A stretch of DNA of 64,000 nt from positions 2,358,501-2,422,500 of the forward strand of contig NZ_CP107970.1 of NCBI RefSeq assembly GCF_036090055.1. Direction: 5' to 3'. The stretch's first letter is position 1. Every line of letters begins with the position of its first letter. Below, one piece after another: positions 42,825 through 52,959 of the stretch. The notes below the pieces were generated by a model that worked only from the letters and a program-made list of their open reading frames with translations, did not search any database and had not been told where the DNA came from. The position numbers were made by a program, and so were the translations under genes. This DNA is from Nocardioides sp. NBC_00368 (GTDB taxonomy: Bacteria > Actinomycetota > Actinomycetes > Propionibacteriales > Nocardioidaceae).

Positions 42825-44828
42825 CTATCGGTGGGTCCTCAGCCCATGTCCGTACGCGAACAGCGGGTCGTAGTCCGCATCGCCGATGTTGATCGGCTCC
42901 TGGTCGACCGAGCGCGGCCAGGTCACCGGGAGCTTCCCGGTGAAGGGACGCTTGCCGAAGAGCACGTCGGCGACGCCCTTGCCCTCGCTGCCCGGCAGCC
43001 AGGAAGCGACCAGGGCGTCGATCTGCCCGAGCAGCTCGGGCGGGATGATCATCGGGCGCCCGGAGACGACCAGCACGGTGCAGGTCGCCGCAGCCGCGCA
43101 GACCGCCTCGATCGCCGCGGTGTCGGCGTCGCTGAGGTGCATCGTCAGCGCGGGCCGTTGCACGCCGCCCTCGCCCGGGTCGTAGCCCCAGCGCGGGCCG
43201 CCGACGTCACCGAAGCCCTCGGCGTACGGGTGCTCGCCGACGACCACGACCCCGTGCGCCCCGGCCGGGACCGGCGCGGAGGCGTCGGGCGAGTGGGTCA
43301 CCTCGCCACGGGCCGCCGACTCGATGCCGTCGAGGATGGTGTCGCCGGGGATCTGGTGGGTCGAGTTGCCCTGCCAGGTGATCGTCCAGCCACCGGCCTG
43401 GTCGCCGATGCTGTCGGCCTTGCTGCCCGCGACGTAGACGTCGTCGCCGCCGGTGAGCGGAAGCGTGTGTCGCCCGTTCTTCAGCAGGACCTGCGACTTC
43501 GCCACCGCCTCACGCGCGACCCGACGGTGGGCGGCGCTGCCGATCTCGTCGATGTTGCGCCGGTCGGTGAACGGCTTCTCGAAGAGGCCGAGATCGAACT
43601 TCGCGGTCAGGATCCGGGAGACGGCATCGTCGATGCGAGCCATCGGGACGGCGCCGTCCTCGACCGCCGCGGTCAGCGTCTCGATGAACTGCGGGTAGCC
43701 GACCGTGTCACCGGAGAACGGCTCCATGAACATGTCGACGCCGGCGTTGACCGAGATGGCGACCTGCTCGGCGTACGTCCCCGGGATCTGGTGGATCGCC
43801 CGCCAGTCGGAGATCACCAGGCCGTCGAAGCCCTGCTTCTCCTTCAGCCAGCCGGTGACGAGCTCCTCGTGGGCGTGCATCTTGAGCGGGTTGCCGAGGC
43901 CGTCCTCGGTCCAGTCGACGCTGGAGAAGGACGGCATCACCGAGCCGACGTCGTGCTTCTTGATCGCGGTGACGTACGGCGAGAGCGCGAGCTTCGCGAA
44001 CTCGGCGCGCGAGGCCTGGGTGATGCCCTGGTCGATGGTGTAGTCGCCCTCGCCGGTGCCGAAGGTCGTGAACCCGTCGCCGGCGAAGTGCTTGGCGGTG
44101 GCGAGCACCCGGTCGGGGTCGTCGAGCTCGCCGCGGTCGCCCTGGAACCCCTCGATCATCTGCGCCATCTTGGCGGCGAGCTTGGGGTCCTCACCGAAGG
44201 ATTCGTACGTCCTCCCCCACCGGTCGTCGCGCGCGACGCAGATGCACGGGGCGAAGGTCCACTGCGGCCCGGAGGCGCGGGTCTCCTCCGCGGTGATGTG
44301 TCCGATCCGCTCGGCGAGCTTCGGGTCGCGGGTCGCCCCGAGGCCGATGTTGTGCGGGAAGACGGTCGCGCCGTTGAGGTTGCCGTGGCCGTGGACCGAG
44401 TCCACGCCGTAGAGCAGCGGGATCCCCAGCCGGGTCGAGAGCGCCTCCTCCTGGAAGGCGTCGACCGTGTCGGCCCAGGCCTCGGGGGTGTTCTCGGCCG
44501 GGGTCGAACCGCCGCCGGAGAGTACGCTGCCGAGCCCGAGCTCGGCGATCTGAGCCGGGTCGGCGGCGACGTCCGCACGCTCGGCCTGGGCCATCTGGCC
44601 GACCTTCTCGGCCAGCGTCATCCGGGCGAGCAGGTCGGCGACGCGGGTCCTGGTCGAGAGTCGTGGGTTCTTGTAGGGCAGCGCGTGGTCCGCACGGCTG
44701 GCCGCGCTGCTCGCGGTGGGAGTGGCAGAAGCCGCGGTGGACGCGGGAGTGACGAGGAGCGTGGCGCAGAGCAGGCCGGCGAGAGCCGAGGCTCCACCGA
44801 TCGCGCCGCGCTGTCTGTGTGATCGCAC
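42825..44828 (-). CDS. Secreted GH3 beta-glucosidase
   Basis: A 667-residue glycoside hydrolase family 3 enzyme, releasing terminal beta-glucose (or related sugars) from oligosaccharides. The N-terminal signal peptide spans about 1-35 (GASALAGLLCATLLVTPAS). KHFAGDG at 246-252 and the nucleophile D341 in GLVISDWRAIH mark the GH3 core; the C-terminal alpha/beta sandwich is present. The GTG at 44828 has GGAGG eight bases upstream. A palindrome closely matching the CebR operator lies at 44887-44900, suggesting induction by cellobiose-type sugars. No transporter or regulator gene is next to it. Confidence 0.92.
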   Translation of the reverse strand: MRSHRQRGAIGGASALAGLLCATLLVTPASTAASATPTASSAASRADHALPYKNPRLSTRTRVADLLARMTLAEKVGQMAQAERADVAADPAQIAELGLGSVLSGGGSTPAENTPEAWADTVDAFQEEALSTRLGIPLLYGVDSVHGHGNLNGATVFPHNIGLGATRDPKLAERIGHITAEETRASGPQWTFAPCICVARDDRWGRTYESFGEDPKLAAKMAQMIEGFQGDRGELDDPDRVLATAKHFAGDGFTTFGTGEGDYTIDQGITQASRAEFAKLALSPYVTAIKKHDVGSVMPSFSSVDWTEDGLGNPLKMHAHEELVTGWLKEKQGFDGLVISDWRAIHQIPGTYAEQVAISVNAGVDMFMEPFSGDTVGYPQFIETLTAAVEDGAVPMARIDDAVSRILTAKFDLGLFEKPFTDRRNIDEIGSAAHRRVAREAVAKSQVLLKNGRHTLPLTGGDDVYVAGSKADSIGDQAGGWTITWQGNSTHQIPGDTILDGIESAARGEVTHSPDASAPVPAGAHGVVVVGEHPYAEGFGDVGGPRWGYDPGEGGVQRPALTMHLSDADTAAIEAVCAAAATCTVLVVSGRPMIIPPELLGQIDALVASWLPGSEGKGVADVLFGKRPFTGKLPVTWPRSVDQEPINIGDADYDPLFAYGHGLRTHR

Positions 44829-44886
44829 GGGACAGGCCTCCTGAGAGTGATCTGCCGGCGCCTCGGCGGTGAGGCGCCAGGGCTCG

Positions 44887-44900
44887 TGAGAGCGCTCCCA
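44887..44900 (-). promoter_or_regulatory. CebR-like (LacI-family) operator
   Basis: On the GH3 strand it reads TGGGAGCGCTCTCA, one base away from the palindrome TGGGAGCGCTCCCA bound by the cellooligosaccharide repressor CebR in streptomycetes. It lies about 60 bases upstream of the beta-glucosidase start. CebR itself is not in the window, so regulator identity is inferred. Confidence 0.65.
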
Positions 44901-44958
44901 GCGTGACGGTGATCACATCAGGGGTCAATGGCTACGCGTGCGTAACCCCGTGAATTCC

Positions 44959-45321
44959 TCAGATCTGGTCAAGCAACCAGGACGGCCCCAGAGCCGTGGC
45001 GCCGCCACAGCGCGCCTGCAGCATCCGGTCGGCGCTCACCAGCGTCACCCGGTCGCCCTTCTCCAGCGCCTCGCGGACGACCCCGACGATCGCCGCGTCA
45101 CCGTCCTTGGGCGCGTGGACGGTCTGCACGTGGGCGTCCCGCCCCGGACGTACGCCGCCCTTGGCCTGTCCCTCCAGGACCAGGACGATCCGGTCGTGCG
45201 GGAGGTCGGCGACCAGCAGCGCCTCGTGCAGCCGGCGCGCAGCACCGCCACGGTCCTTCCACCAGCCGTCGGGGCGGGCCCCGACGACGTTGGCGCCGTC
45301 GACGACCAGGACCGTCGCCAC
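44959..45321 (-). CDS. NYN-domain (PIN-like) putative nuclease
   Basis: A 120-residue protein with a PIN-like NYN fold: VLVVDGANVVGARPDGWW holds the first conserved Asp and Asn, and an Asp-containing GDGDAAIVG-like acidic segment (APKDGDAAIVGVV) and LVSADRML follow. Related proteins are predicted RNases. Its GTG start follows the ffh TAA stop without any spacer, so it is co-translated with ffh. Size and acidic residues fit; activity unproven. Confidence 0.78.
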   Translation of the reverse strand: MATVLVVDGANVVGARPDGWWKDRGGAARRLHEALLVADLPHDRIVLVLEGQAKGGVRPGRDAHVQTVHAPKDGDAAIVGVVREALEKGDRVTLVSADRMLQARCGGATALGPSWLLDQI

Positions 45322-46884
<1,563 letters not shown>

Positions 46885-46971
46885 AGCGGTCCTTCAGCAG
46901 AGTGGTTGTCCTGCAAAGACTAACGAACGGGCCCATCTCGTACGTCATCTGCAGGGCGCTCGGGGCAACTG

Positions 46972-47046
46972 GACGGGCACTTCATGGACTTGACGGGTGT
47001 TTCAGTGCCCGTCAAGTCCAGGGATACCCGGTCGACCGGGTATCCC
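46972..47046 (-). repeat. Two-hairpin 3' element, copy B
   Basis: On the minus strand it begins seven bases after the glnD stop with a perfect 26-bp palindrome (47046-47021; halves GGGATACCCGGTC and GACCGGGTATCCC). Next comes a 12-bp hairpin, GGACTTGACGGG with CCCGTCAAGTCC (46986-47019). GACGGGCACT can alternatively pair with AGTGCCCGTC (ten bases each, 47013-47004 and 46981-46972). Aligned to copy A at 10673-10745, 60 of 74 positions agree. Hairpin-stem differences are compensatory. Confidence 0.8.
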
Positions 47047-47053
47047 GGCCCCC

Positions 47054-49264
47054 TCACGCGAGCGCCGCGCGGACCGCGTGAGCCGCCTCCGCCGCCCGCT
47101 GCTCGGCGAGGGCCCCGGCGTGCGCCTCCTGCAGGTAGAACACGTCGACGGCCTGCGGGCCGAGGGTGGAGATGTGGGCGGAGCGGACGGCGATCTCCAT
47201 CCGCGCGAGCGCGGCGGCGACGGTGTAGACGACGCCGGGGCGGTCGGTGGTACGCACCTCGAGGACGGTGGCCTTGCTGGATGCCTCGGGGCGTACGACG
47301 ACCGAGGGCTCGCTCCCCCGCGCGGCCGCGCTCGGCGCCAGCCGGGTCGCCGGGTCGAGCCGGCCCTCGGTGATCGCCGAGAAGCGGGTACGCAGCACCG
47401 CCGCGTCGACGTAGGAGTCGTCGAGGTCCCACACGCTGACCCCGAAACCTCCCTGCTGCCAGGCACGACACGCCCTGACCGGGAGCCGGGCGACGGCGAA
47501 GGTGGCGGCCAGGTCGGCGAGCAGCCCGAGCCGGTCGGGCGCGATCACCCAGACGCGGGCGCCGTCGGCGAGCGGCTCGGCGCGGAAGGAGGCCGACCCG
47601 GAACGTACGCTCTCGGGGATCTCCACGGCGGCCTGCGGCCGCTCACCCGCGGCGATGCCGGTGTCGAGCACCCTCGCGGCCCGCGCGGCGAGGTCACGGA
47701 TGAGCCTTGCCCGCCAGGTGGTCCAGGCCTGGGCGCTGGTCGCCCGCGCGTCGGCCTCGGTGAGCGCGGTGAGCAGCGCGAGCGCCTCGGCGTCGCCCAT
47801 CGTGTCGACCACGAGATCGACGGTCGCCGGGTCATCAGGGTCACGGGTGGTCGCGGTCGTGGAGAGCAGCAGGTGCCAGCGCACCAGCAGCGAGATCAGC
47901 TCGACCTCCTCCTCCGGGAACCCCATCCGGGAGGCGATCCGGCGGGCGATCGGCTCCCCCGCGACGCTGTGCTCGGTCAGCGACCCCTTGCCGATGTCGT
48001 GGAGCAGCGCCGCGATCAGCAGCACGTCCGGGCGGGCGACGCGCGGCAGCAGCGCGACCGCCTCGATGCAGGTCTCGATGGTGTGCCGGTCGACGGTGAA
48101 GCGGTGGATGATCGAGGCGTGCGGAAGCAGCCGGATCCGCTCCCACTCGGGCAGGATCCGGGAGACCGCGCCGGTCTCCTCGAGCGTCTCCCAGACCGCG
48201 AGCAGCCCGCGCCCGGCCCCCACCAGTCGCAGGAAGAGACGGCGCGCCTCCTCCGGCCACGGCTCGGCCAGCGCCGGCGTGTCCCGAGCCAGTCGCGCAG
48301 CGGTCGGCGGCGCCAATGCGACGCCGTGCTCGGCGGCGAGGGCCGAGGCGCGCAGCAGCATCAGCGGGTCCCGCGACGGGCGGGCACCCGGCACCAGGAC
48401 CACCTCGCCGGAGGCGAGCGCCAGGCCACCTCCCAGCGGCGCCAGCTTGGGACGGCGCGGCGCTCCGGGACGCGACCGCTCGAGCACCCCGTCCACCCGC
48501 CGCCAGGCCAGGCGGGAGAGGTGGGTGAGGCGGCGGCCGATGGTGCGTACGTGGGCCTGCGCGGTGCGCGCGTCGGCCAGCTCGAGACGCTCGGCGAGCT
48601 GGTCCCACATCTCCGGCACGACCCGGTCGGTGGCGCGGCCGGCGATCTCCTGGACGAGGTCGCGCACGTCGAGCAGCGCCCGCCGCGACTTCTCCAGATC
48701 GACCGCGGGCACGTCGACCAGCCAGGTCGCCACGATCGCCTTGATCACCACCGCGTCCCGCAGCCCGCCGTACATCTCCTTCAGGTCGGGCACCGAGGCG
48801 TGTGCGAGCTCGCCGGCGCGGCGGTGTCGCTCCACGCTCATCGTCCTCAGCTCCGGCAACAGGGACCGGGCGTGCTTGCGCCAGTGCGCCAGCATCGTCG
48901 TACGCAGCCGCAGCACCAGGCCGCGGTCGCCGGCCAGATGCCGGATGTCGAGCAGTCCCAGGGCGACCCGGAGGTCACCGGTCGAGGCGGAGAGCATCTC
49001 GGAGAACGAGCGCACCGCGTGGTCGAGCTTGGGCGCGGCGTCCCAGAGCGGATACCAGACCTGCTCGGCCACCGGCCCGGGCGAGACGGCGTCGTCGTGC
49101 ACCAGGACGAGGTCCCAGTCGGAGAAGGGCGCGAGCTCCCCGCGCCCGTATCCCCCGACCGCGACCAGGGCGACCCCGACCTCGGGGCCGCCGGCCGCGG
49201 CGTACGCCTTCACGCACTGCTCGTCGGCCTGGGCCGTGCGCTCCGCCCGTCCCTCGGCGGTCAC
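47054..49264 (-). CDS. glnD: [Protein-PII] uridylyltransferase / uridylyl-removing enzyme
   Basis: Senses glutamine and modifies PII proteins on Tyr51. The 736 residues show the nucleotidyltransferase motif GGYGRGELAPFSDWD near 37-51, an HD hydrolase domain with ALLHDIGKGSLTEHS, and two C-terminal ACT domains (WVIAPDRLGLLADLA and RTTDRPGVVYTVAAAL). It is shorter than the 850-900 residue enterobacterial protein, as usual for actinobacteria, where it adenylylates PII in some species. GTG start 20 bases after the second PII gene. Followed by repeat element B and ffh. Confidence 0.95.
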   Translation of the reverse strand: MTAEGRAERTAQADEQCVKAYAAAGGPEVGVALVAVGGYGRGELAPFSDWDLVLVHDDAVSPGPVAEQVWYPLWDAAPKLDHAVRSFSEMLSASTGDLRVALGLLDIRHLAGDRGLVLRLRTTMLAHWRKHARSLLPELRTMSVERHRRAGELAHASVPDLKEMYGGLRDAVVIKAIVATWLVDVPAVDLEKSRRALLDVRDLVQEIAGRATDRVVPEMWDQLAERLELADARTAQAHVRTIGRRLTHLSRLAWRRVDGVLERSRPGAPRRPKLAPLGGGLALASGEVVLVPGARPSRDPLMLLRASALAAEHGVALAPPTAARLARDTPALAEPWPEEARRLFLRLVGAGRGLLAVWETLEETGAVSRILPEWERIRLLPHASIIHRFTVDRHTIETCIEAVALLPRVARPDVLLIAALLHDIGKGSLTEHSVAGEPIARRIASRMGFPEEEVELISLLVRWHLLLSTTATTRDPDDPATVDLVVDTMGDAEALALLTALTEADARATSAQAWTTWRARLIRDLAARAARVLDTGIAAGERPQAAVEIPESVRSGSASFRAEPLADGARVWVIAPDRLGLLADLAATFAVARLPVRACRAWQQGGFGVSVWDLDDSYVDAAVLRTRFSAITEGRLDPATRLAPSAAARGSEPSVVVRPEASSKATVLEVRTTDRPGVVYTVAAALARMEIAVRSAHISTLGPQAVDVFYLQEAHAGALAEQRAAEAAHAVRAALA

Positions 49265-49284
49265 GCGCCGGCCCTGTCCATAGG

Positions 49285-49623
49285 TCAGATAGCGGCGTCG
49301 TCGCGGTCGCCGGTGCGTACCCGCACGATGGTCTCCAGCGGGGAGACCCAGACCTTGCCGTCGCCGATGCGCTCGGTCTTCGCCGAGGTCTCGATGGCGC
49401 TGACCACCGACTCGACCTCCTCGTCGGGCACGGCGATCTCGATACGGATCTTCGGCACCAGGGCGACGTCGTACTCAGCACCGCGGTAGACCTCGGTGTG
49501 GCCCTTCTGCCGGCCGTATCCCGAGACCTCGGAGACGGTCATGCCGGTGACACCGACAGCTTCCAGGGCGACGCGAACGTCCTCCCACTTGTGGGGTTTG
49601 ATCACTGCGGTGACGAGCTTCAT
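49285..49623 (-). CDS. glnB: PII nitrogen-regulatory protein (second copy)
   Basis: A 112-residue trimeric signal protein binding ATP/ADP and 2-oxoglutarate. The T-loop GHTEVYRGAEYDV carries the modifiable Tyr51, and the C-terminal signature DGKVWVSPLETIVRVRTG is intact. It is very similar to the upstream paralogue, differing mainly after residue 60 (EIAVPDEEVESVVSAI). Both copies and glnD are on one strand with short gaps, so all are probably co-transcribed under the GlnR-like site at 50095-50110. Confidence 0.95.
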   Translation of the reverse strand: MKLVTAVIKPHKWEDVRVALEAVGVTGMTVSEVSGYGRQKGHTEVYRGAEYDVALVPKIRIEIAVPDEEVESVVSAIETSAKTERIGDGKVWVSPLETIVRVRTGDRDDAAI

Positions 49624-49672
49624 TTCTCTCCTCCGGTGGGATTCGATGGACCGGCACTGCGACGAAGCCTAG

Positions 49673-50011
49673 TCAGAGGGCCTCGACGTCGCGCGCTCCG
49701 GTCCGTACGCGGACGACGGACTCGATCGGGCTGAGCCAGACCTTCCCGTCGCCGATCCGTCCGGTCTGAGCGGTCTTCACGACGATCCCCACGACGTCCG
49801 TCGCGTCCTCGTCCTCCACCACGATCTCGATGCGGATCTTCGGCACCAGGGCGATGTCGTACTCGGCGCCGCGGTAGACCTCGGTGTGGCCCTTCTGCCG
49901 GCCGTAGCCGGAGACCTCCGAGACGGTCATCCCGGTCACGCCGAAGGCCTCCAGGGCCTCGCGCACGTCCTCCCACTTGTGGGGTTTGATCACTGCGGTC
50001 ACGAGCTTCAC
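49673..50011 (-). CDS. glnB: PII nitrogen-regulatory protein (first copy)
   Basis: This 112-residue PII paralogue starts at the GTG at 50011, with GGAGG seven bases upstream; longer frames to 50188 are not used. T-loop Tyr51 (GAEYDI) and DGKVWLSPIESVVRVRTG are intact. The usual first gene of this locus in actinobacteria is amtB, but here the position upstream of the PII gene is taken by a divergent methyltransferase. One of the two copies may serve AmtB (GlnK role) and the other different targets; sequence alone does not say which. Confidence 0.94.
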   Translation of the reverse strand: MKLVTAVIKPHKWEDVREALEAFGVTGMTVSEVSGYGRQKGHTEVYRGAEYDIALVPKIRIEIVVEDEDATDVVGIVVKTAQTGRIGDGKVWLSPIESVVRVRTGARDVEAL

Positions 50012-50094
50012 GAGAGGGCGCCTCCAGAGGTCCTTGATCCTGCCATCTTCACCGCCACCTTCACCTGGCGAGGTTTCGACACCCCGAGGCATGT

Positions 50095-50110
50095 GTTTCC
50101 ACTGTGTAAC
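50095..50110 (-). promoter_or_regulatory. GlnR-like box upstream of the PII genes
   Basis: On the PII strand the sequence is GTTAC-ACAGTG-GAAAC, an exact GTnAC-n6-GAAAC pair as bound by GlnR. It lies 84-99 bp upstream of the first PII start. Together with the site at amtB this suggests shared nitrogen control of separated genes. Confidence 0.7.
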
Positions 50111-50207
50111 AGACCATTTCACCGTACGTCGCCGAAGCATCGAAACACCCCGTAAATCAACCGCGCCGCACCCGCGCGGGGCCACCAAAGGTCGCTACCC
50201 TCGTCGC

Positions 50208-51254
50208 ATGTCGCTTTACGCCGTCGAGATCGACCTCGATCACCCCAACACCAGCCACGTGCAGGTCCTCGACCTGGCTGGGGCGACCGCCTCGGCGGGC
50301 GACGGGAAACGGGTCCTCGACGTCGGCTGCTGGACCGGCGAGATCGGCCGGATCCTCACCGAGCGCGGCTGCACGGTGACCGGCATCGAGATCGACCCCG
50401 AGGCTGCGAGCCTCGCCGAGAAGGTGCTCGACAAGGTGGTCGTCGCCGACCTCGACGCGACGCCGCTGACCGAGATCGTCGAGCCCGGCTCCTTCGACGT
50501 GGTGATCTTCGCCGACGTCCTCGAGCATCTCGTCGACCCGCGGGCAGCGCTGGAGCAGGCCCGTGACCTGCTCGCCCCCGGCGGCAGGGTGGTCATCTCG
50601 ATCCCCAACGTCACCCACGGCTCGCTCCGTCTCGCCCTGCTGCAGGGCCGCTGGCAGACCACCGACACCGGTCTCCTGGACCGCACCCACATCAAGTTCT
50701 ACTCGCGCGAGGGGCTGCTGCAGCTCTTCGCGGAGGCGGGCTACGCGGTCGAGGAGCTGCGCGGCACCACGGCCGACCCGCTCAACGTCGAGGTCGCGGT
50801 CGATCCAGACCTGCTGCCCGACGTCGCCGTGGAGTGGGTGCGTCAGCAGCGTGACGCGCTGGTCTACCAGTTCCAGCTCGCCGCCCGGCCGCTCGCCGAC
50901 GGCGAGGTGGCGCCGGCGCCGCCCGAGCTCGTCCAGGCCGCCCCCGCCGACGAGGTCCGGCTCCGCGACGCCCACACCCGGCAGTTCGAGGAGGTCACCC
51001 GCTCACGGCTGGCCACTCGTGACCACATCCTCGGCATCCAGGCCTCGGCCAACTCCGCCCAGGCGCGGGTCGGTTCCCTGTCCAAGCAGCTGCGCGAGGC
51101 CCGCGAGGTCAACCGGCGCCGCCGCGAGCGGATCGAGCGACTGCGTGGCAAGGTCGCCGGTCTCGAGGCCGACCTGACCTACGCCAACCGTCACCCCGTG
51201 CGCAACTTCGGCCGCCGGGTGGTCCGCCGCCTCCGCCGCGCCGCCCAGTCGTAG
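50208..51254 (+). CDS. Class I SAM methyltransferase with C-terminal coiled coil
   Basis: A 348-residue protein from the ATG at 50208. The SAM-binding motif is RVLDVGCWTGEIGRILTERG (residues of about 34-53), with GIEIDPEAA and SFDVVIFADVLEHL following. From about residue 270 a charged coiled coil (QLREAREVNRRRRERIERLR) leads to a basic end. TACCCT six bases before the ATG and no ribosome site suggest a leaderless message. The domain is clearly paralogous to the C-terminal half of the RgpF fusion at 52960. It probably acts on sugars or polysaccharide ends made by the neighbouring glycosyltransferases. Confidence 0.85.
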   Translation: MSLYAVEIDLDHPNTSHVQVLDLAGATASAGDGKRVLDVGCWTGEIGRILTERGCTVTGIEIDPEAASLAEKVLDKVVVADLDATPLTEIVEPGSFDVVIFADVLEHLVDPRAALEQARDLLAPGGRVVISIPNVTHGSLRLALLQGRWQTTDTGLLDRTHIKFYSREGLLQLFAEAGYAVEELRGTTADPLNVEVAVDPDLLPDVAVEWVRQQRDALVYQFQLAARPLADGEVAPAPPELVQAAPADEVRLRDAHTRQFEEVTRSRLATRDHILGIQASANSAQARVGSLSKQLREAREVNRRRRERIERLRGKVAGLEADLTYANRHPVRNFGRRVVRRLRRAAQS

Positions 51255-51288
51255 CCGCTGCGCGAATGGCGAAGCAATCGCATTCGAT

Positions 51289-52857
51289 TCAGCGCACGCC
51301 GTTGGAGTAGCGCTCGCGTACGTCCATGTAGTTGCCCCACCGGTTGTTGACGAAGTCCTTCTCCCAGTCGTGGACCGCGTTGTCGCGGCTGACCGACTCG
51401 AAGTGGAAGAGCACGACGTCGTGGAGCCAGACCAGCCGCAGGCCGAGTGAGCGACGGACCTTGAGGCACAGGTCGACGTCGTTGTAGTTGACCGGCAGCC
51501 GCTCGCTGAACCCACCGGCGTCGAAGAAGACCTCGCGCCGCATCGCGACGCAGGCGCCGGTGAGCGCGGAGGTCTCCCGGTTGATGTGGAGCTCGCCGTG
51601 GTTGCCGCGCTCCTCGGGGCGGGCCCGGTAGTAGGCGTGGGTGATGGTGCCGCTGCCGTAGATCAGGCCGGCGTGCTGGATGCGGAGGTCCTCGAAGAGC
51701 AGCTTGGGGCCGGTCATCCCGACGTCGGGCTCGCGCAGCGGCGCGATCAGCTGCTCGATGACGCCCTCGGAGTAGGCCTCCATGTCGTCGTTGAGGAAGA
51801 TCAGCACGTCGCCGCGGGCGTGCGCGGCGCCGACGTTGCACTTGGCGCTGAAGCTGAACTTCTCGGTGAACTCGACGAGCTTGATGTCCGCGCCCTCGAT
51901 CGCCCGCAGCGCCTCGAGCACCGGCGCGGGGGTCGGGGTGTCGTAGACGATCACGAACTCGACGTCCCGGTGCTTGGTGGCGGCGACGACGGAGCGGACG
52001 GTCTCGACGACCATCGCGCGCTTCTCGCCCCACACGATCGCGCTGGTGCCGATCGTCGGGATGATCACGCTGACCGGGGTGTCGAGGTCGGGCTCCCGCT
52101 CGACCCGGTAGAGCCCGGGCGAGACGCCGCGGGTGGCCCTCGCCGGGATCCCGAGCCGGTCCAGGTGGGCCTGGACCGCGCGTACGCCGGCGTCCCAGGC
52201 GTACGGCTTGGCCTGGTTGTCCGCGGCGGCCGATCCGGGCACCTGGCGCCAGTGGTAGAGCGCGCCGGGGACGTGGACGATGCGCCGGGCGCGCTCGCTG
52301 ACCCGCAGCACGAGGTCGTGGTCCTGGGAGCCGTCGAAACCCTCCTGGAAACCGCCGACCTCGTCGACGACGGAGCGGCGGAACACCGAGAAGTGGGTGC
52401 AGTAGTTGTGGTGGCGCAGCCGCTCCGGGGACCAGTCGGGCTTGTAGTAGGCGTCGCGGAGCTCTCCCGCGTCGCTCATCAGGTCCTGGTCGCTGTAGGC
52501 GTAGTCGAGGTCGTCGAACCGGTCGTAGGCCGCGACCATCTTCGCCATCGCGTTCGGCTCGAGCACGTCGTCGTGGTCGAGCAGGGCGACCAGCTCGCCG
52601 CTCGCCTCGGCCAGGGAGGAGTTCGACGCGGCCACGATGCCGCCGTTCTCGGCGCGCTCCACGATCCGCACCCGCGGCTCCTTCGCGGCCAGCTCGCGCA
52701 GCCGCGGCAGCACCCAGGGCTGCGGTGATCTGTCGTCGCTGAGGATCCATTCCCAGTCCTCGAAGGACTGGCCGAGGACCGAGGCGATCGTGTCCTCGAA
52801 GGCCTCTGCGGGCGGGTTGTAGACAGCGGTGATCAGGGACAGCCGGGGCGATGGCAT
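51289..52857 (-). CDS. Glycosyltransferase with two GT2 domains
   Basis: A 522-residue protein built from two GT-A (family 2) modules. The first starts at LSLITAVYNPPAEAFEDTIA, with the metal motif in ALLDHDDVLEPNA. The second starts near residue 265 at PVSVIIPTIG, with FLNDDMEAYS and an acceptor-type NYNDVDLCLKVR. Such pairs extend surface polysaccharides (rhamnose, galactan). The ATG at 52857 has TAGGCT seven bases upstream and no ribosome site. It converges on the methyltransferase gene and is divergent from the RgpF fusion, all within one likely envelope-polysaccharide locus. Confidence 0.86.
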   Translation of the reverse strand: MPSPRLSLITAVYNPPAEAFEDTIASVLGQSFEDWEWILSDDRSPQPWVLPRLRELAAKEPRVRIVERAENGGIVAASNSSLAEASGELVALLDHDDVLEPNAMAKMVAAYDRFDDLDYAYSDQDLMSDAGELRDAYYKPDWSPERLRHHNYCTHFSVFRRSVVDEVGGFQEGFDGSQDHDLVLRVSERARRIVHVPGALYHWRQVPGSAAADNQAKPYAWDAGVRAVQAHLDRLGIPARATRGVSPGLYRVEREPDLDTPVSVIIPTIGTSAIVWGEKRAMVVETVRSVVAATKHRDVEFVIVYDTPTPAPVLEALRAIEGADIKLVEFTEKFSFSAKCNVGAAHARGDVLIFLNDDMEAYSEGVIEQLIAPLREPDVGMTGPKLLFEDLRIQHAGLIYGSGTITHAYYRARPEERGNHGELHINRETSALTGACVAMRREVFFDAGGFSERLPVNYNDVDLCLKVRRSLGLRLVWLHDVVLFHFESVSRDNAVHDWEKDFVNNRWGNYMDVRERYSNGVR

Positions 52858-52959
52858 GGTCTTCAGCCTATGCCGCTCACCCGCGGTACGCAGCACCCGA
52901 CACGGGCCGCGCGACCGTTAGGGTGATGGCCGACATCACATCGTCTCGGAGGTTTGCCC

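Noticed and set aside
46997..49489. 830-codon plus-strand open frame opposite glnD
   Set aside because: Shadow of glnD, whose own domains are all recognisable; composition is Arg/Gly/Asp-rich.
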